A stretch of 64,000 nucleotides of DNA, from the NCBI RefSeq assembly GCF_002736205.1, contig NZ_CP024091.1, positions 372,001 to 436,000 on the forward strand, read 5' to 3'. The position numbers were made by a program, and so were the translations under genes. Of the stretch, positions 62,670 through 64,000 are shown piece by piece. The stretch is from Pedobacter ginsengisoli. GTDB lineage: Bacteria > Bacteroidota > Bacteroidia > Sphingobacteriales > Sphingobacteriaceae. Every line of letters starts with the position of its first letter. Position 1 is the first letter of the stretch. Below the pieces are notes generated by a model. That model saw only the letters and a program-made list of their open reading frames with translations, was not told the origin of the DNA and did not search any database.

Positions 62670-62721
62670 TGTCCCGCCATTAAACGATGTAAAAAACCGC
62701 CATCAAAAGATGTTATTTACA
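62670..62721 (-). repeat. right inverted repeat of the chromate cassette
   Basis: The inverse of the left repeat at 59673-59724. On the minus strand it starts TGTAAATAACATCTTTTGAT and ends ATGGCGGGACA. AATAA follows at 62722-62726, as before the left end. Confidence 0.85.
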
Positions 62722-62801
62722 AATAATTTAATTTTTTTCGAAAACGACTAAGGGTAAAAGTAGCTGAGCGGGTACATCACAGTATAGACCCCAACTGTAA
62801 G

Positions 62802-63986
62802 ATGGAAAATCAGCGACTGGACGAGTTAATAGAAAAGTATATTCTTAAAACTGCTACAATACAAGAGCAGCAGGAATTGCTTGATTGGTACAATACCGAA
62901 AACGGTGAAGAGATTGCATGGTTATCTGAGCAGCTCAACGAGGAGGTATTGGTAAAACAACGTCTTCTTTTGAATATCAACAAGCAGATACAGCCAAAAT
63001 CAAAATCAGTTAAACTTTGCCCACGTATTGCTGCGGCAGCAGCTATTCTTTTGGTTGCGGGCGCTGGTCTATTCTTTTTTAATAGCGATCGCGGGATCCA
63101 GAAACAAGTTCAGGATGACGTGGCTGTTAATGACATTGCCCCAGGAAAAAACACTGCTACTATAACATTAGCCAATGGTAAAACCATACAACTGAGCGAT
63201 GCTAAAACCGGAGTTATTATAGATGCTACTAGCCTGAAGTATAACGATAACACACAAGTTAACACGTCTGCTATAACCGGTCGTCATCCTGAACTTGTTT
63301 CAGGACCCCGCACTGTGCAAACCCCTCGCGGAGGAACCTATCAAATCACATTGCCGGATGGCACCAAAGTATGGCTAAACGCTGCTTCTTCACTCTCATT
63401 CCCATCAACTTTTCAAGGATTAGGTAACCGAAAAGTTGAACTAAGCGGCGAAGCCTACTTTGAGGTAGCAAAAGATAAAACCCACGCTTTTATAGTAACT
63501 ACAGAAAAACAAGAAGTAGAGGTATTGGGCACACATTTTAACATTAACAGCTACGCGGATGAACCCAACACCAAAACCACTTTACTTGAAGGGTCTGTGC
63601 GCGTTGCTTATGCGCCCCGTCATCCTGAATTTATTTCAGGATCTCACACTAGCAAGTCCACCATGGATGAGGTAATCCTGAAACCTAATCAGCAAGCCAT
63701 TCTTACTGACAACACTAACATAACCGTTAAACAAGTTGACCCCGAAGATGCCATTGCCTGGAAAAACGGATACTTCATGTTCAATACCGAAACCTTACAA
63801 GAAGTAATGAACAAAGTTGCCAGATGGTACGATGTTAATGTTCAATACCAAAACCCGGAAGTAAAGAAGCTGAAGTTTAGCGGAACCATGTCAAGATATG
63901 ATAACATCAGTCAAATCCTGAAGAAGATAGCTGCAATCAGTAATGTAAGTTATTCCATCAAAGGGAAAACAGTTTTTTTAAAGTAG
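62802..63986 (+). CDS. FecR family anti-sigma factor with three in-frame repeat insertions
   Basis: A 394-residue single-pass regulator: cytoplasmic sigma-binding part (1-72), helix at about 75-92 (AAAAAILLVAGAGLFFF), FecR domain (TPRGGTYQITLPDGTKVWLN, LSGEAYFEVAKDKTHAFIVT, VEVLGTHFNINSYAD) and a C-terminal STN-like domain (FMFNTETLQEVMNKVARWYD). Three peptides do not belong to the family pattern: GIQKQVQDDV, GRHPELVSGP and PRHPEFISGS. Each is encoded by a copy of one dispersed DNA repeat. The probable sigma partner is at 58813, separated by the chromate cassette. The susC target is expected beyond the window end. Confidence 0.88.
   Translation: MENQRLDELIEKYILKTATIQEQQELLDWYNTENGEEIAWLSEQLNEEVLVKQRLLLNINKQIQPKSKSVKLCPRIAAAAAILLVAGAGLFFFNSDRGIQKQVQDDVAVNDIAPGKNTATITLANGKTIQLSDAKTGVIIDATSLKYNDNTQVNTSAITGRHPELVSGPRTVQTPRGGTYQITLPDGTKVWLNAASSLSFPSTFQGLGNRKVELSGEAYFEVAKDKTHAFIVTTEKQEVEVLGTHFNINSYADEPNTKTTLLEGSVRVAYAPRHPEFISGSHTSKSTMDEVILKPNQQAILTDNTNITVKQVDPEDAIAWKNGYFMFNTETLQEVMNKVARWYDVNVQYQNPEVKKLKFSGTMSRYDNISQILKKIAAISNVSYSIKGKTVFLK
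63094..63120 (-). repeat. in-gene palindromic repeat, copy 1 (inverse orientation)
   Basis: On the minus strand it reads CGTCATCCTGAACTTGTTTC then TGGATCC; in the gene it encodes GIQKQVQDDV just after the membrane helix. It differs from copy 2 at few positions. Confidence 0.8.
63282..63308 (+). repeat. in-gene palindromic repeat, copy 2
   Basis: CGTCATCCTGAACTTGTTTC followed by AGGACCC encodes RHPELVSGP. The unit carries the internal palindrome CCTGAAC..GTTTCAGG. Confidence 0.85.
63618..63644 (+). repeat. in-gene palindromic repeat, copy 3
   Basis: CGTCATCCTGAATTTATTTC followed by AGGATCT encodes RHPEFISGS. It has the same length and reading phase as copy 2. Confidence 0.85.
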
Positions 63987-64000
63987 AACCATCCTGTAAT

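Larger units (their letters stand above)
59673..62721. mobile_element. IS-ended chromate-resistance cassette without transposase
   Basis: A unit of 3049 bp with near-identical inverted ends (left 59673-59724, right 62670-62721; two mismatches over about 50 bp). The ends begin TGTAAATAAC and each contains two direct sub-repeats of the form CATCnTTTnATGG(C/T)GG about 23 bp apart. AATAA on both outer sides (59668-59672 and 62722-62726) fits a 5-bp target duplication. The end structure (TG start, multiple internal repeats) resembles the IS21 family. No transposase is inside. It contains three genes for chromate resistance, whose codons use more G and C than the neighbours. Confidence 0.65.

Noticed and set aside
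1..64000. CRISPR arrays, tRNA and rRNA genes
   Set aside because: No direct-repeat/spacer pattern and no tRNA-like cloverleaf was found in the gene-free stretches. The 11-bp arrays are too short for CRISPR.

Overview
The window looks like a chromosomal segment of a Sphingobacteriaceae-type Bacteroidota bacterium, most like Pedobacter. Three things point there: SusC/SusD receptors with ECF sigma/FecR pairs, fused SecDF together with DUF4290 and DUF6266 proteins, and promoters of the Bacteroidota TTG-N19-TAnnTTTG type. Most of the segment is AT-rich, densely packed and free of RNA genes that I can recognise.

Positions 1-34 kb are mainly core genes: a partial methyltransferase, glmM, a cysteine desulfurase, a GH92 mannosidase, accD, fbaA, HMG-CoA lyase overlapping a type II NADH dehydrogenase, secDF, thyA-folA, ispE, an OsmC protein, a large gluzincin/beta-propeller/outer-membrane protein, tgt-lptG with a 5'-truncated EamA transporter, a GT2 glycosyltransferase with rsmG, a BlaI/BlaR-like pair with a readable operator, dprA, cystathionine beta-synthase, murA with Asp in place of the catalytic Cys, and a UvrD/PcrA helicase.

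Positions 34.3-40.1 kb are accessory DNA. They hold a zeta-toxin-like gene broken by two frameshifts with a small partner, a DUF6266 protein, a frameshifted HTH gene, the C-terminal remnant of a polymorphic (RHS-type) toxin, and a run of probable immunity genes: an EF-Tu domain III-like protein, two tandem CXXCG paralogues, a WapI/DUF6228-like protein and small ORFs. I read this as an immunity-gene cluster left behind after toxin loss.

Positions 40-58.6 kb hold two PH-domain membrane proteins, an M20 dipeptidase, a GH25 lysozyme, an ECF sigma/FecR/SusC/SusD locus whose susC is frameshifted in a G6 tract, an OmpA lipoprotein, and a tightly overlapping D-galactonate operon. That operon encodes a lactonase, KDPGal aldolase, galactonate dehydratase, MFS transporter and KDGal kinase, which together turn galactonolactone/galactonate into pyruvate and glyceraldehyde 3-phosphate.

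Positions 58.8-64 kb hold a second ECF sigma gene and its probable FecR partner, separated by a VapC remnant and by a 3.05-kb unit with about 50-bp inverted ends and a candidate 5-bp target duplication. The unit carries no transposase. It carries a chromate-resistance operon: a ChrB-domain/AraC-HTH fusion regulator, an unrecognised exported beta-rich protein and the ChrA efflux pump. The FecR gene downstream contains three in-frame copies of a roughly 27-bp dispersed palindromic repeat. The chromate cassette and the immunity-gene cluster are the most distinctive parts of the window.
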